Below are positions 5,988 to 6,175 of a DNA stretch of 6,175 nt, in pieces. Under the pieces are notes generated by a model. The model searched no databases. It was given only the letters and a program-made list of their open reading frames with translations, and was not told the origin of the DNA. Origin of the DNA: Candidatus Hydrogenedentota bacterium (lineage in GTDB: Bacteria > Hydrogenedentota > Hydrogenedentia > Hydrogenedentales > SLHB01); assembly GCA_023384315.1 (NCBI GenBank), contig JAHDWY010000291.1, positions 1 through 6,175 of the forward strand, in the 5' to 3' direction. The position numbers and the translations under genes were made by a program. The first letter of the stretch is position 1. Each line of letters begins with the position of its first letter.

Positions 5988-6023
5988 GGCCGAGGGCTGG
6001 GGAGTCCCACCCTCGGCCTTCTC
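5988..6023 (+). terminator. Strong GC-rich terminator hairpin after the lipoprotein gene
   Basis: GGCCGAGGG (5988-5996) pairs perfectly with CCCTCGGCC (6010-6018). After one bulged C, TGGG (5998-6001) pairs with CCCA (6006-6009) around a GAGT loop. The result is 13 base pairs with one bulge, starting 34 bases after the stop codon. Only TTCTC follows, so the U tract is poor, but stem strength and position support a transcription end. It separates the lipoprotein from the NUDIX gene. Confidence 0.7.
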
Positions 6024-6091
6024 ATGGAAAAGTGGCGGAGCATGTCTCGCAGCCACTACTATCCCAACCGGTATTGGCGATGTCAGCACAC

Positions 6092-6097
6092 AGGAGG
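6092..6097 (+). promoter_or_regulatory. Consensus Shine-Dalgarno for the NUDIX gene
   Basis: AGGAGG lies four bases before ATG 6102 and is the strongest ribosome site in the window. It fixes the start of a gene otherwise cut off after 24 codons. Confidence 0.75.
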
Positions 6098-6101
6098 AAC
6101 G

Positions 6102-6175
6102 ATGGCAGAAACCCAATTCACGTACTCGCACCCGCGTCCGATCATGGCGGCGGATTCGGTCATCTTCACGTTGCG
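6102..6175 (+). CDS. Probable NUDIX hydrolase, N-terminal fragment
   Basis: Only 24 codons and two bases are present before the window ends. The peptide begins MAETQFTYSHPRPIMAADSV and continues IFTL. The Y-x-x-P-R-P-x-x-x-x-D-x-V-I-F pattern is a common opening of NUDIX hydrolases of the ADP-ribose pyrophosphatase/MutT type, where the P-R-P and first strand precede the domain core. The diagnostic NUDIX box (Gx5Ex7REUxEExGU) lies outside the window, so the assignment is tentative. NUDIX enzymes hydrolyse nucleoside diphosphates linked to another moiety in the cytoplasm. The start is supported by AGGAGG four bases upstream. A stem-loop (AGTGGC 6031-6036 with GCCACT 6052-6057) lies in the leader, and no clear promoter is seen between the preceding terminator and this gene. 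Confidence 0.5.
   Translation, partial: MAETQFTYSHPRPIMAADSVIFTL

Noticed and set aside
1..6175. CRISPR array, tRNA, rRNA, transposase or attachment sites
   Set aside because: No regularly spaced repeats, cloverleaf, rRNA core sequence or integrase/transposase motif was seen on either strand.

Overview
The window reads as chromosomal DNA of a free-living, double-membrane (Gram-negative type) bacterium of moderately high G+C. The evidence is a type IV pilus retraction ATPase, a lipobox protein, a periplasmic-type DUF4097 protein and an ECF sigma / zinc anti-sigma pair. All confidently called genes lie on the + strand. The lineage cannot be fixed from this sequence. The gene style (ECF sigma + ZAS anti-sigma + DUF4097, short lipoproteins with Asp-rich loops, and intergenic AT-rich repeats of the kind seen in planctomycete, verrucomicrobial or Hydrogenedentota-like genomes) suggests a little-studied environmental phylum; this is inference only.

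Layout. Positions 1-146 hold the last 47 codons of murB (cell-wall precursor synthesis), followed by a weak terminator-like hairpin (156-177). A candidate promoter (184-212) then leads to pilT (273-1316), a full-length twitching-motility ATPase. An unusually AT-rich gap (1317-1490) contains an extended -10 promoter and a leader stem-loop. It opens a likely three-gene unit: an ECF sigma factor (1491-2213), a single-pass membrane anti-sigma factor with a ChrR-like zinc motif (2242-2907), and a secreted beta-rich protein built from two tandem DUF4097-like halves (3013-4956). A 475-base gene-free stretch (4957-5431) begins with short G/A-variant direct repeats, an inverted repeat and a perfect 18-bp palindrome, and carries further stem-loops. 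It is followed by a small lipoprotein of unrecognised family with an Asp-rich calcium-loop-like motif (5432-5953), a strong GC-rich terminator hairpin (5988-6023), and the first 24 codons of a probable NUDIX hydrolase (6102 to the right edge).

How the genes may work together. The sigma and anti-sigma genes form a classic transmembrane switch: the anti-sigma holds the sigma factor at the membrane until a signal, sensed by the zinc site or the periplasmic domain, releases it. The downstream DUF4097 protein would be exported to the periplasm or surface and is a plausible target or partner of the switch. pilT next door would fit a surface or envelope theme, but a separate promoter divides it from the sigma unit, so a functional link is not shown. 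The most notable observation is the end-to-end duplication inside the DUF4097 protein. I did not find clear evidence of a wholly new system, CRISPR array, prophage, transposase, rRNA or tRNA.
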